A stretch of DNA of 64,000 nt from Gammaproteobacteria bacterium (GCA_027365225.1 DAHXNV010000005.1:27004-91003), one strand, 5' to 3'; positions 1 to 8,596 are shown, counted from the stretch's first letter. The notes: generated by a model not told the origin, from the letters alone. Program-made: numbers and translations.

Positions 1-295
1 AATCGCGCTGAAAGGGCGTGGGTTGCAGCGCGGCGAGCGGCAAGGCGGCCAGCAGCATCTCCCGGCCGTTCAGCGGCTCGCGATACGCGCCGATCGGCGC
101 GCCGCCGGCGCCACGCACCGCTTCGACGAGGGGCGCCACCTCCGCACTGTCCAGAGCGAGAGCCATCTCGGTTGCGGCAAGGCCTCTGGGCTGTTTCCCG
201 GGCGCAAGCTTGCCCCGGCGGCGCGGGGTGTGCGCGCGCCGGGTTTCCCGGGCGGGGCGGGTGCGGGCGGGTGCGGCCTTCTTGGATGCTGCCAT
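1..295 (-). CDS. ParB/Srx N-terminal-domain protein (3' end outside window)
   Basis: This reading frame starts at the ATG at 295 and runs leftwards without a stop past base 1, so only about 98 N-terminal residues are visible; it is absent from the ORF track because it is open-ended. The first 40 residues are basic and Ala/Pro-rich, followed by a segment ending in LPLAALQPTPFQRD. That motif resembles the start of the ParB/Sulfiredoxin nuclease-like domain in small ParB-like proteins. ParB proteins bind DNA and, in characterised cases, hydrolyse CTP or cut DNA; nothing here shows whether this copy is a chromosome-partition protein or an accessory ParB-like protein. It is divergent from the MATE gene 80 bases to the right. 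Confidence 0.6.
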   Translation of the reverse strand, partial: MAASKKAAPARTRPARETRRAHTPRRRGKLAPGKQPRGLAATEMALALDSAEVAPLVEAVRGAGGAPIGAYREPLNGREMLLAALPLAALQPTPFQRD

Positions 296-375
296 GGCCC
301 GATACGGTGCCTCGGACGCGCCGTCGCGTAAAGAGCGCTGTGCGAGAATGACGTCTCATCCCGCCGAGCCCCCCC

Positions 376-1806
376 ATGGACATCGTTCCCGCCGCCCCGG
401 CCGCCGCTCGCCTGCCGGCCCAGCGCTTCGACCGAGAAGGCCGCGCGCACATCGATCTGCGTGCCGTCTGGGCGCTGGCACTGCCGCTGATGGCCAACAG
501 CGCCGTGCAGGTGGTGCTGAACCTCACGGACATGTGGTTCATCGGGCACATCTCCACCGCGGCGCTCGCGGCCGTCGGTGCGGTGCAGTGGCTCATTCTC
601 GGGGTCATGTTCGTGCTTGGGGGCAGCAGCATGGCCGTGCAGACGCTGGCATCGCACGCGCACGGCGCGCGGCGATTTCGACGAGCCGCGCAGGCGGCCT
701 GGACGGCGCTCTGGGTGACGTTGTGCATTGTCCCGGTCTGCATTCTGCTCGGCATGGCCGGTCGATTGATCCTGACACCCTGCGGGTTTGCGCCACGGAT
801 CGCGCAACTGGCCGAGCAGTTCTGGCTGCCGCGCATCGGCGGCGCATCGATCGCGGTGGCGGCCTGGGCAATGATGGGGTTCTTCAACGGGATCGGCCGC
901 ACCCGCGTCAGCTTCATGGTGGCCGCCGCGGCGGCGATTGCCAATGCGATATTCAACGATCTGTTCATCTTTCATTTTGGCTGGGGGGTGGCCGGCTCGG
1001 CCTGGGCGAGCAACGCGGCGCAAGCGGTGGGCTTCGGGCTCGGCTTCGTGCTGTTTCTGCGCTCGCCGATTCGCGCGGCGTTCAACTCGCACCTCACGTG
1101 GCGTCCGCGCTGGCACAGCGTGCGCCGGCAGCTTCGGCTGGGTGTGCCGTTGGGGTTGATGCCGGCGGCCGACGTGCTCGGGTTCTCGGTATTCCAGATG
1201 ATGCAGGTGCGCTATGGGATGATCAGCGGCGCGGCGACCCAGATGGTCACGGTGCTCACCTCCATCGCGTATATGCCGGGCATCGGAATTGCCACGGCCG
1301 CGGCCACCCTGGTCGGCCAATCGATCGGGGCGGGGGACCGGTCCTGGGCGTTGCGGCTCGGGACCCGGATCATCCTGCTCGCCGCGCTGGTGATGGGCGG
1401 GATCGGACTCGCGCTCGCGTTGGCCGGTCCCTGGCTGATGCCCCTGTTCGCCGGCGCCCACGATCACGCCTCGGATCAGGCGGTGCGCCTCGGCACGCAG
1501 CTGCTGTGGCTCGCGGCGGCCTATCAATTCTTCGACGGTCTGAACCTCGGCAGCAGTATGTGCCTGCGAGGCGCGGGCGACGTGCGGGTTCCGGCGGCGC
1601 TGATATTCCCGGTGTGCTGGCTGGTCTTTCTGCCGCTCGCGCATGCATTTACATTCGCGCCCGGGCACGGCGGGTTCCGCTTCCTGCCGCAATTCGGCTG
1701 GGGTGCCCGCGGGGGCTGGAGCGCCGTCATCATTTACGTCGTGCTGCTCGGCTCGGCGCTGTTCCTGCGCTGGCGCTCGTGCGCCTGGCAGCGCATTCGG
1801 TTTTAA
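376..1806 (+). CDS. MATE family efflux transporter
   Basis: A 476-residue, strongly hydrophobic protein with about twelve membrane segments in two similar halves, the usual size for the MATE (multidrug and toxic compound extrusion) family. The N-terminal half carries LPLMANSAVQVVLNLTDMWF and the second half starts again with LRLGVPLGLMPAADVLG, the two-fold repeat typical of MATE carriers. Family members export cationic drugs or metabolites in exchange for Na+ or H+ across the inner membrane; the substrate cannot be read from sequence. The ATG lies shortly after a purine-poor leader and no strong ribosome-binding site is visible. It is apparently transcribed alone, divergent from the ParB-like gene. 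Confidence 0.88.
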   Translation: MDIVPAAPAAARLPAQRFDREGRAHIDLRAVWALALPLMANSAVQVVLNLTDMWFIGHISTAALAAVGAVQWLILGVMFVLGGSSMAVQTLASHAHGARRFRRAAQAAWTALWVTLCIVPVCILLGMAGRLILTPCGFAPRIAQLAEQFWLPRIGGASIAVAAWAMMGFFNGIGRTRVSFMVAAAAAIANAIFNDLFIFHFGWGVAGSAWASNAAQAVGFGLGFVLFLRSPIRAAFNSHLTWRPRWHSVRRQLRLGVPLGLMPAADVLGFSVFQMMQVRYGMISGAATQMVTVLTSIAYMPGIGIATAAATLVGQSIGAGDRSWALRLGTRIILLAALVMGGIGLALALAGPWLMPLFAGAHDHASDQAVRLGTQLLWLAAAYQFFDGLNLGSSMCLRGAGDVRVPAALIFPVCWLVFLPLAHAFTFAPGHGGFRFLPQFGWGARGGWSAVIIYVVLLGSALFLRWRSCAWQRIRF

Positions 1807-1876
1807 AATGGCTGCGGCGTATCGCGCCATCTTCTGCCGGGCCGATCGGACCGGCGACTGACGAGGAGTGCCTGTC

Positions 1877-2017
1877 ATGCAATATTCCCTGCTCGGCCAC
1901 ACCGGCCTTGCGGTCTCGCGTCTCGCCTTCGGCGCGATGAGGTTTGTCGCCGGCAACCGGGACATGGCGGCCGGCCGCACAGTCGGCCCCGGGGTGGTGG
2001 CCCCTGCCGAGTCATGA
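1877..2017 (+). pseudogene. aldo/keto reductase N-terminal remnant
   Basis: A 46-codon frame begins with MQYSLLGHTGLAVSRLAFGAM, which matches the start of aldo/keto reductases (first beta-strand and the conserved R/T-G-L-x-V-S-x-L-x-x-G region). After about 30 residues the similarity ends and a stop follows, and nothing downstream continues the (beta/alpha)8 barrel. The gene appears to have been truncated, with the epimerase gene starting only 32 bases later, so the junction may mark an old deletion. The family match is from memory of the motif; no alignment was run. Confidence 0.6.
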
Positions 2018-2048
2018 GTCTCTCGGCCGCGGGTCGTCACGGAAGCGT

Positions 2049-3188
2049 ATGAGCGGCGAAGAGCGCGCGGCCGCGCGCAACTCCCATGATGCACTGCATC
2101 GCTGGCTTCTCGAGCAGGCCTATCCTCTGTGGGCGCAGCGCGGCTGGGACAGCGTGCGGGGCGGCTTTCACGAGCGCCTCGGACCCGATGGCCCTGTGCC
2201 GACGGACGCGCGTCGTACTCGAGTGCAGCTACGCCAGATCCATTGCTTTGCGTCGGCGGAGGCGCTGGGTTGGCACGGCGAGTGGCGGGCATTGGTGAGC
2301 GGCGGGCTCGATCACGTGTTGGCCTATCGCCAACGGCCTGACGGGCTGTTTCGCGCAGTGCTCGCGCCGGACGGCGCGGTGTTGGAGGATCGCGCTTTGC
2401 TGTACGATCAAGCGTTCGCGCTGCTTGCGCTCGCGTCCGTGCACCGCGCGCTCGGGGCGGACACCGGCTGCGCCGAGCGGGCCGGGGCGCTGTGGGAACA
2501 GATCGCCCGCCGGTTGGACGCTCCCCTGGGGTTTCGCGCCGACACGACCGCGACCGGACCGCTGCTCGCCAATCCACACATGCATCTGCTCGAGGCACTG
2601 CTGGCCTGGGCGCAGATCGACGCGGCCTCGCCCTGGCGGCAGCGGGCCGACGGCATCGCGACTCTCGCGCTCGAGCGCCTGATCGATCCGGCGAGCGGTG
2701 CGCTGCGCGAGCAATATGACCCGAACGCGGCCGGTCCCGAAGCGCGCAGCGGGCCGGTTGAGCCCGGCCATCTGTTCGAGTGGGCAGGGCTGTTGCTGCA
2801 GCTCGATCCTGCACGCCCACGCCTGCGTGAAGCCGCGCTGCGGCTGGTGGAAATCGCCGAGACGCGCGGCGTGCGGGCCGGCGCCGTCGTAAACGCGCTG
2901 CGCGCCGACTTGACGGTTCTCGATCCCGAAGCGCGGCTGTGGCCGCAGACGGAGCGGGTGAAGACGTGTACGCGACTGGCCCGCCTGACCGGCGAAGCGC
3001 TGTACTGGAGGCGCGCGGCCGCGGCGGCCGAGACGTTGCGGGCCTACCTTGCGACGCCGGACCGGGGGCTTTGGTACGACCGCCGGCTCGCGAACGGCGC
3101 CTTCGTGCCGGAGCCCTCACCGGCGAGCAGCTTCTATCACATCATCGGTGCCATCAGCGCGCTTGCCGCGGCGCTCGAGGGGCCTTGA
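2049..3188 (+). CDS. AGE family sugar epimerase/isomerase
   Basis: A 379-residue protein of the N-acylglucosamine 2-epimerase/mannose isomerase superfamily, an (alpha/alpha)6 barrel. Visible family features are RVQLRQIHCFASAE near the N terminus, LYDQAFALLALA in the middle, PHMHLLEALLAW, and a C-terminal LTGEALYW and WYDRR region. Members interconvert aldoses and ketoses (mannose/fructose, cellobiose epimerisation, GlcNAc/ManNAc). The ORF track starts at 1944, but the ATG at 2049 with a purine-rich leader (ggaagcgt) gives the standard family length. The gene precedes a convergent LacI regulator and a sugar symporter, so catabolism of mannose or a mannoside is a reasonable inference. Confidence 0.82.
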   Translation: MSGEERAAARNSHDALHRWLLEQAYPLWAQRGWDSVRGGFHERLGPDGPVPTDARRTRVQLRQIHCFASAEALGWHGEWRALVSGGLDHVLAYRQRPDGLFRAVLAPDGAVLEDRALLYDQAFALLALASVHRALGADTGCAERAGALWEQIARRLDAPLGFRADTTATGPLLANPHMHLLEALLAWAQIDAASPWRQRADGIATLALERLIDPASGALREQYDPNAAGPEARSGPVEPGHLFEWAGLLLQLDPARPRLREAALRLVEIAETRGVRAGAVVNALRADLTVLDPEARLWPQTERVKTCTRLARLTGEALYWRRAAAAAETLRAYLATPDRGLWYDRRLANGAFVPEPSPASSFYHIIGAISALAAALEGP

Positions 3189-3436
3189 CTCGCACGGTCA
3201 GCGAGGGCCCGTTCCAGAGGCGCAGCGCCCCCGGGGCGCAGCAGCCGATTCCGCCGGCACCGGCGTGCCGGGGTTGGCGCTGTCGTACCGGCAGCACGCG
3301 GTGCTCGTGTCAGGCCGATGTCAGCGGCGAGCGTGGTGACATTGTACGGCCCCAGGTTGTGCAGCGAGGCCGCGCGCCGGCCGCAAGCGCGACGGTTGCG
3401 AGCGGACCGACGGCGAGTGCTGCGGCGCGTCGCATG
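3189..3436 (-). other. possible decayed gene behind lacI
   Basis: Directly after the lacI stop (one base between) a minus-strand ATG opens MRRAAALAVGPLATVALAAG, which looks like a cleavable signal peptide. The frame then breaks; a second frame continues with AASLHNLGPYNVTTLAADIG and a third with ALRLWNGPSLTVRVK. This pattern suggests a secreted protein gene that has lost reading frame, possibly a glycosidase belonging to the sugar cluster, but I cannot assign a family. Confidence 0.25.
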
Positions 3437-4489
3437 TCAGCAGTCCCGTGGCGCCGGGGCGATCGAGCCGCGCAGGACCAGCTCCAGGGGCAGATGTCGC
3501 CGCGGCACCGGGCGGGGCCAGCCCTGGCGGTGCGGCTGGTACTGGCTGATCAGCTCGGCGGCGACGCGGCCGATCTCACGCACCGGTTGGCGCACCGTGG
3601 TGAGCTGCGGCCACACCATGGTGGCCACCGGCGCATCGTCGAAGCCGACGACCGACAGTTGCCGGGGCAGCGCCAGGCCCATTTGCCGCGCCGCCGACAC
3701 CGCGGCGGCGGCCATGTCGTCGTTGCTGGCGAAGATCGCCGTGGGACGCGGATGGCAGCCGAGCATGCGGCGCGCGCACTCGAGACCTTCGGCGAACTCG
3801 AAGTTGCCGGCCTGCACCAGCTGCGGGTCGATGTCCAGACCGCTCGCATGCATCGCATCGGCGAAGCCGAGGTAGCGCTGCTCGGTGGCCCGATGGCCCG
3901 CCCGCCCGAGCATGAATCCGATCCGGCGGTGGCCGCGTTGCAGCAGCTCGGTGGTGAGCTGGCGGACCGCGGCGCGGTCATCGGTGTCGACCGAGGGGGC
4001 GTCGTCTTGCGCGTGCATCGGCGCGATATGCACCGCCGGGATGTCCGCGGCGGCCAGAATGGCCTGCACCGCCGGCAGGTCGCTCAGCGGCGGCAGCAGG
4101 ATCACCCCTTCCAGACGCAGTTGGCGGATGAGCGTGCTCAGATCGCGGCCCACGTCGGGGCTGGCCGCCTCGAGCGGCTCGACCATCAGATGCAGGTTCG
4201 CTTCGCGGCAGCGCTGCACGGCGCCGGTTTGAAATTCGCTGAGGTAATCGCCCGGCTGGTCGTAAAACAGACCGATCAGGAACGAGCGGTCGCCGGCGAG
4301 ACCGCGCGCGGCCAGATTCGGCTGGTAATCGAGCTGCTGAATCGCCGTGAGCACACGCTCGCGCGTCTCGGCCCGCACGCCACGCTCGTTGTTGATGACA
4401 CGGGAGACGGTCTTCGGCGAGACGCCGGCCTGACCCGCCACCACTTCGATGGTCGCGGAGCCGCGACCTGGAGCCGCCGCTCTTCGCAT
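3437..4489 (-). CDS. LacI family transcriptional repressor
   Basis: A 350-residue LacI/GalR regulator. Residues 10-60 form the helix-turn-helix and hinge (ATIEVVAGQAGVSPKTVSRV, then YQPNLAARGL), and the rest is the periplasmic-binding-protein-like sugar sensor with the usual FASNDDMAAAAV and LSVVGFDD motifs. It lies divergent to the sodium:sugar symporter and convergent with the epimerase. A palindrome in the 77-base gap is a probable binding site for this protein, controlling both directions. A TTGACA/TATTCT promoter ends so close to the ATG that the mRNA may be leaderless. The effector sugar is unknown. Confidence 0.9.
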   Translation of the reverse strand: MRRAAAPGRGSATIEVVAGQAGVSPKTVSRVINNERGVRAETRERVLTAIQQLDYQPNLAARGLAGDRSFLIGLFYDQPGDYLSEFQTGAVQRCREANLHLMVEPLEAASPDVGRDLSTLIRQLRLEGVILLPPLSDLPAVQAILAAADIPAVHIAPMHAQDDAPSVDTDDRAAVRQLTTELLQRGHRRIGFMLGRAGHRATEQRYLGFADAMHASGLDIDPQLVQAGNFEFAEGLECARRMLGCHPRPTAIFASNDDMAAAAVSAARQMGLALPRQLSVVGFDDAPVATMVWPQLTTVRQPVREIGRVAAELISQYQPHRQGWPRPVPRRHLPLELVLRGSIAPAPRDC

Positions 4490-4491
4490 GC

Positions 4492-4500
4492 TGCTAGAAT
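4492..4500 (+). promoter_or_regulatory. extended -10 promoter for the symporter gene
   Basis: TGCTAGAAT is an extended -10 element (TGn plus TAGAAT) reading towards the symporter gene. Its predicted start point, about 4507, falls at the edge of the palindrome at 4509-4522, so a bound repressor would block initiation. No good -35 is seen, as is common with extended -10 promoters. Confidence 0.4.
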
Positions 4501-4523
4501 AGTGAAAATGTCAGCGCTGTCAA
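4496..4523 (-). promoter_or_regulatory. lacI promoter (TTGACA-16-TATTCT)
   Basis: On the minus strand TTGACA (4523-4518) is followed 16 bases later by TATTCT (4501-4496), a near-consensus sigma-70 promoter. The lacI ATG begins only six bases beyond the -10 box, so transcription would start at or next to the start codon. The -35 overlaps the operator palindrome, which would give autorepression. Confidence 0.5.
4509..4522. promoter_or_regulatory. LacI-type operator palindrome
   Basis: TGTCAGCGCTGTCA is palindromic at 12 of 14 positions around a central CG, the pattern of LacI/GalR operators. It sits between the divergent lacI and symporter genes and overlaps elements of both promoters. Confidence 0.6.
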
Positions 4524-4566
4524 TCAGCCTCTCGTCGCGCCGGGCGCGGCCAAGGCGCCTCGACTG

Positions 4567-6144
4567 ATGCGCGCGCCGGGGACATTGGCGCTGCTCATCA
4601 CGTTGGGATGCACCGCCGGGATGGTCGGCTTCGGCCTGCTCGTCTCACGGCGCCAGCGCAATCTGGATGATTACTTTCTCGCCTCGCGCGCCTCGCGCTG
4701 GCCGGCGATCGGCCTGGCGCTGTATGCCTCCAACATCTCCTCGACGGCCATCATCGCCCTGGCGGGCGCCGCCTATGCGTTCGGCATCTCGGTCTACGAC
4801 TACGAATGGTCGGCGACGGTGCTGTTGGTGTTCTTCTGCGTGTTCCTGCTGCCGGCGCTGCTCGGCAGCCGCATCTACACCATGCCGGAGTTCCTCGAGC
4901 GCCGCTACGACCGCGGCGCGCGGCTGTACTTCGCGGTGCTGACGCTGTTCCTGCTCGTGTTCGTCGACGCCGCGGCCGCGCTCTATTGCGGCTCGCTCGT
5001 GTGTCATCTGCTTGCGCCGGATGTGCCGTTGTGGGCGCTCGGGGCGCTGCTTGCCGGCGCGGCGTGTCTGTACACGCTCACCGGCGGGTTGCGCGCGGTG
5101 ATGTGGACCGGCTCGGTGCAGGCGGTGATGCTGCTCGGCAGCGCGCTCATCATCGCGGTGGCGGCCTTCCTGCGCGTCGGCGGCTGGCACGCTCTGACCA
5201 GCCGCGTCGCTCCGGGCATGCTCGCGCTGATCCGGCCCGCGAGCGATCCGGGCGTGCCCTGGCCGGGCCTGGTGTTCGGGATACCGGTGCTCGGGTTCTA
5301 TTACTGGTGCACCAATCACTACATCGTGCAGCGGGTGCTCTCGGCGCGCTCGCTCGATGACGGCCGCCGCGGCGCGCTGCTCACCGGGCTGCTGAAGCTT
5401 GCGGGCCTGTTTCTCATGGTGTTGCCGGGGATCTGCGCCATCGTGTTGTACCCGCATCTGTCCAATCCCGACCAAGTCTACCCGCGGCTCATGTTCGGCT
5501 TGCTGCCGGCCGGGCTGCTCGGGCTGGTGGCCGCCGGGTTCGTCGCCGCCACGCTCGCCTCGCTCGCCGCGGCGCTCAATTGCGCTTCCGCCCTGATCAC
5601 GGTGGACCTGATCCAGCACATCGCGCCGCGCGCGACCGCGAGGCAACTGGTGCGCATCGGGCGGTGGAGCACGCTCGGGGTGCTCGCGGTGGCCGTGCTG
5701 TGGGCGCCGCAGATCGAGCGCTTCGGCGACCTCTGGCAGTACCTGCAGGCGGTGCTCGCCTACGCCGTGCCGCCGATCGTGGCATTGTTCGCGGCGGGAT
5801 TGTTCTGGCGAGGCGCCAACGCGGCCGGCGCGCGCGCCACCCTGGTGGTCGGCACGCTGTGCGGCCTGGCATTGTTCCTGCTGACCACCGTGTTGCAGGT
5901 GGTGCATCTGCAGTTCCTGTACGCCGCGCCCATTCTGCTCGCGATCGATCTGGCGGTGCTGGTCGCGGCGAGCCTGAGATGGCCGGCCGCCCGCAGCGCC
6001 GCGGTCGATGCGCTGCTCTGGAGCGGCGCGGATTACCGCGCCGAGACCCGCAGGCTGCGCGAGCTGGGCCTGCTCGCCAACTATCGGGCCCAGGCGCTGG
6101 CGCTGTTGATCCTGACCGCGCTCATCGTCGTCGCCTTTCGCTGA
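4567..6144 (+). CDS. sodium:solute symporter (SGLT-type sugar transporter)
   Basis: A 525-residue SSS-family membrane protein with about 13 to 14 hydrophobic helices. The N-terminal ARDLDDYFLAS-like segment (RQRNLDDYFLASRAS), SNISSTAIIALAG and the TMPEFLERRYD motif are characteristic, and FYYWCTNHYIVQRVLSAR with ASLAAALNCASALITVDL resembles Na+/glucose-type members. It imports a sugar with sodium across the inner membrane. It is divergent from the LacI repressor with a shared operator, and the epimerase lies beyond the regulator, so the three genes look like one sugar-uptake module. The ATG at 4567 has only a weak AAGG upstream. Confidence 0.87.
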   Translation: MRAPGTLALLITLGCTAGMVGFGLLVSRRQRNLDDYFLASRASRWPAIGLALYASNISSTAIIALAGAAYAFGISVYDYEWSATVLLVFFCVFLLPALLGSRIYTMPEFLERRYDRGARLYFAVLTLFLLVFVDAAAALYCGSLVCHLLAPDVPLWALGALLAGAACLYTLTGGLRAVMWTGSVQAVMLLGSALIIAVAAFLRVGGWHALTSRVAPGMLALIRPASDPGVPWPGLVFGIPVLGFYYWCTNHYIVQRVLSARSLDDGRRGALLTGLLKLAGLFLMVLPGICAIVLYPHLSNPDQVYPRLMFGLLPAGLLGLVAAGFVAATLASLAAALNCASALITVDLIQHIAPRATARQLVRIGRWSTLGVLAVAVLWAPQIERFGDLWQYLQAVLAYAVPPIVALFAAGLFWRGANAAGARATLVVGTLCGLALFLLTTVLQVVHLQFLYAAPILLAIDLAVLVAASLRWPAARSAAVDALLWSGADYRAETRRLRELGLLANYRAQALALLILTALIVVAFR

Positions 6145-6160
6145 GCGGTGGCCGGCCCGA

Positions 6161-7555
6161 TCAGACGACCCGCGAGTAGCGCGGGGCCGAGGCTGCCGCG
6201 GGCGGCGCGGCGAGGTAGCGGTCGAAGCACATGGCGATCAGCCGCAGCAGCAGCTGGCCGCGGGCGGTGGCGCGGATCACGGCCGGATCGAGCGCGACCA
6301 GTCCGTCGGCCTCGAGCGTGCGCAGGGCGCTCGCGGCGGATGCGAAATACGTCCGGAACTCGATTGCATGCCGGGCTTCGGTCGCCCGCACGTCGATTTC
6401 TCCCTGACACATCACCTGCTGGATGACATCCGCGCGCAGCAGGTCGTCGGCATCGAGGACCAGGCCGCGCCACAGCGGCATTCGGCCCGCCTCGAGGGCG
6501 GCGTGCCAGCCGGCGAGGTCGCGCTGGTTCTGACTGAAGCTCGCGCCGATGTGACTGATGGCGCTGACGCCGAAGCCGACCAGGTCGCAGTCCGCGTGGG
6601 TCGTGTAGCCCATGAAGTTGCGCTGCAGGCCGCCGGCCTCGCGCGCGCGGGCGAGATCGTCCTGCGGCAGCGCGAAGTGGTCCATGCCGATGTAGCGATA
6701 GCCGGCCGCCGAGAGCCGCTCGATCGCCAGGGCGAGCAGCCTGATGCGCAGCTGCGGATGGGGCAGGAACGTGGTATCGAGCTGTCGCTGGGGCTTGAAC
6801 AGCTCCGGCAGGTGGGCATAGCCGTACACGGCGAGCCGGTCGGGCCGCGCGTCGATGATCGTTGCGAGGGTGCGCTCGAAACCCGCGAGCGTTTGCATCG
6901 GCAAGCCGTAGATGAGATCGACGTTGATCGAGCGGAAGCCGCTTGTGCGGCATGCCTCGATGACCCCGAGGGTTTCCTCGACGCTCTGCATGCGGTTGAC
7001 CGCGAGCTGCACCTGCGGATCGAAGTCCTGCACGCCGAGGCTCGCGCGGTTGAAGCCGAGCGCGGCGAGCTCGGCGATTTCCCGCGGCGACACCGCGCGC
7101 GGATCGAGCTCGATGGAAAAGTCGCGCTCGGGGCGCTCGCTCAAGCGCAACCGCCGCCCGAGCGCCTCGAGCAGCCGGCCGAGCTGTGCCGGGCGGAAGA
7201 AGTTCGGCGTGCCGCCGCCGAGGTGCAGCTGCAGGACCTCACGCCGTCCGTCGATGAGCGCCGCGGTCTCGGCCGCTTCGCGCAGCAGACACTCCAGGTA
7301 GCGCTCGGCGCGCGCCGCATCGCGGGTGATCACGCGATTGCAGGCACAATAGAAGCAGGGGTTGGCACAGAACGGCATGTGCGCATAGATCGACAGCGCC
7401 CGGCCGTGCGCATTGCTGCGGCCGATGTGCTCGCGCAAGTCCGCCTCGCTGAACGCCGGGGTGAACTGTGGCGCCGTGGGGTAGGAGGTGTAGCGTGGGC
7501 CGGGCCGATCGTAGCGGCGCAGCAGCTCAGGATCGAAGCTAAGCGTGCTCGTCAT
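6161..7555 (-). CDS. hemN: oxygen-independent coproporphyrinogen III oxidase
   Basis: A 464-residue radical-SAM enzyme that oxidatively decarboxylates coproporphyrinogen III to protoporphyrinogen IX in anaerobic haem synthesis. The cluster motif CxxxCxxC is present as Cys63, Cys67 and Cys70 (CANPCFYC), preceded by the family signature RPGPRYTSYPTAPQF and followed by LHLGGGTPNFF and INVDLIYGLPMQT. The ORF track opens 25 codons earlier, but ATG 7555 (MTSTLSFDPELLRRYD) matches the family start. Length agrees with E. coli HemN (about 457). No FNR-type palindrome is visible upstream. The stop codons of this gene and the symporter face each other 17 bases apart. Confidence 0.95.
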   Translation of the reverse strand: MTSTLSFDPELLRRYDRPGPRYTSYPTAPQFTPAFSEADLREHIGRSNAHGRALSIYAHMPFCANPCFYCACNRVITRDAARAERYLECLLREAAETAALIDGRREVLQLHLGGGTPNFFRPAQLGRLLEALGRRLRLSERPERDFSIELDPRAVSPREIAELAALGFNRASLGVQDFDPQVQLAVNRMQSVEETLGVIEACRTSGFRSINVDLIYGLPMQTLAGFERTLATIIDARPDRLAVYGYAHLPELFKPQRQLDTTFLPHPQLRIRLLALAIERLSAAGYRYIGMDHFALPQDDLARAREAGGLQRNFMGYTTHADCDLVGFGVSAISHIGASFSQNQRDLAGWHAALEAGRMPLWRGLVLDADDLLRADVIQQVMCQGEIDVRATEARHAIEFRTYFASAASALRTLEADGLVALDPAVIRATARGQLLLRLIAMCFDRYLAAPPAAASAPRYSRVV

Positions 7556-7630
7556 GCTCGCAGACCGCGCGATGGCCATCCATATCGCTCTTATAATGCT
7601 GGGGAATGATCCCTGCCGCCATACGTACAA

Positions 7631-8596
7631 GTGCGCGACCGCGACGCTGACGGTGCGGCCCTGCCGTCACCGCCCGAGCCGCGCGGGCTGTGCCCCGCCG
7701 AGCCGGTGAGCCGGACGGAGGTCGAGGTGTTTCGCTCTCGGGGCCGCCGCCCGTGCCAGGAGCGTGCGCTCGTGCTCACGGCGGTCGGCATTGCCAGCGA
7801 GATCATCAGCGCCCGGGGCCGCTTCGTGCTGCAGGTCGCCTCGGCGGATCTCGAGCCGGCGGCCGCGCACCTGCGCCAGTACGATCTGGAGAATCCGCCG
7901 CGCGCCGGGTCGCCGGCCGCGCCGCCGCGACTGTTCGCGCATGCCTGGGTGGGCTGCGTCGGCTACGCCCTCTGGCTGTTGGGTGTTGCCTATGCCATCT
8001 CCAATGGACTGGTGAGTCTCGATGCGTTCGACCGCGGTGAGCTGTACGGCGCGCGGGTGCAGCACGGGCAATGGTGGCGGGCCTGGACCGCTCTGACGCT
8101 GCATCTGAGCGGTCCACACCTGGCCGGCAATCTGCTCGCCGGCATCTGGTTCGGCTATTTCGCCGGCCGGCAGCTCGGGGCCGGCACCGCATGGTTGCTG
8201 ATCGTCGTGGGTGCCGGCATTGCCAACCTCCTGCAGGGACTGCTGGGACCGCCCTGGTATCGTTCCGCCGGTGCCTCGACCGCCGTCTTCACGGCGTTGG
8301 GCATGATGGCCGCGCAGACCTGGTGGCGAGGACGCCGCGAGCCGCAAAGCCGGCTGCGTCGCTGGCTGCCGCTCGGCGCGGGCGTGGTGCTGCTGGGGTG
8401 GCTCGGTACGGCCGGCCGGCACACCGACGTCATGGCGCACGCGTTGGGTTTCGGGGTCGGGGTGCTCATCGGCTGGGCCGGCGCCTCCACGCTCATCGAG
8501 CCGCGGCTCGCGCGCGTTCCGCAGTGGCTCGCGGGACTCGCGGCAACGGCGATCATGGCGCTCGCTTGGGGCTTCGCCCTGTGCGGGTGGCGCTAA
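7631..8596 (+). CDS. rhomboid family intramembrane serine protease
   Basis: The C-terminal 220 residues hold about six membrane helices with rhomboid hallmarks: WWRAWTALTLHLSGPHLAGN (family WR and HxxxxN-like region), the Ser motif GAST in RSAGASTAVF, and the catalytic His in VMAHALGFG. Rhomboids cut substrates within the membrane. The N-terminal region (about residues 26-90) is soluble and resembles a small alpha/beta domain often found in front of such rhomboids (ALVLTAVGIASEI). The track starts at a GTG at 7631; a GTG at 7706 is an equally good start. A TATAAT at about 7591 lies upstream. The gene ends four bases inside the convergent lipoprotein gene. Confidence 0.8.
   Translation: MRDRDADGAALPSPPEPRGLCPAEPVSRTEVEVFRSRGRRPCQERALVLTAVGIASEIISARGRFVLQVASADLEPAAAHLRQYDLENPPRAGSPAAPPRLFAHAWVGCVGYALWLLGVAYAISNGLVSLDAFDRGELYGARVQHGQWWRAWTALTLHLSGPHLAGNLLAGIWFGYFAGRQLGAGTAWLLIVVGAGIANLLQGLLGPPWYRSAGASTAVFTALGMMAAQTWWRGRREPQSRLRRWLPLGAGVVLLGWLGTAGRHTDVMAHALGFGVGVLIGWAGASTLIEPRLARVPQWLAGLAATAIMALAWGFALCGWR

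Noticed and set aside
70-3120. 1016-residue minus-strand ORF
   Set aside because: Antisense shadow of the MATE and epimerase genes; Arg/Ala/Pro-rich translation with no domain. The real minus gene at the left edge is in a different frame.
7556-7630. FNR box upstream of hemN
   Set aside because: No TTGAT-N4-ATCAA-like palindrome was found in the gap.
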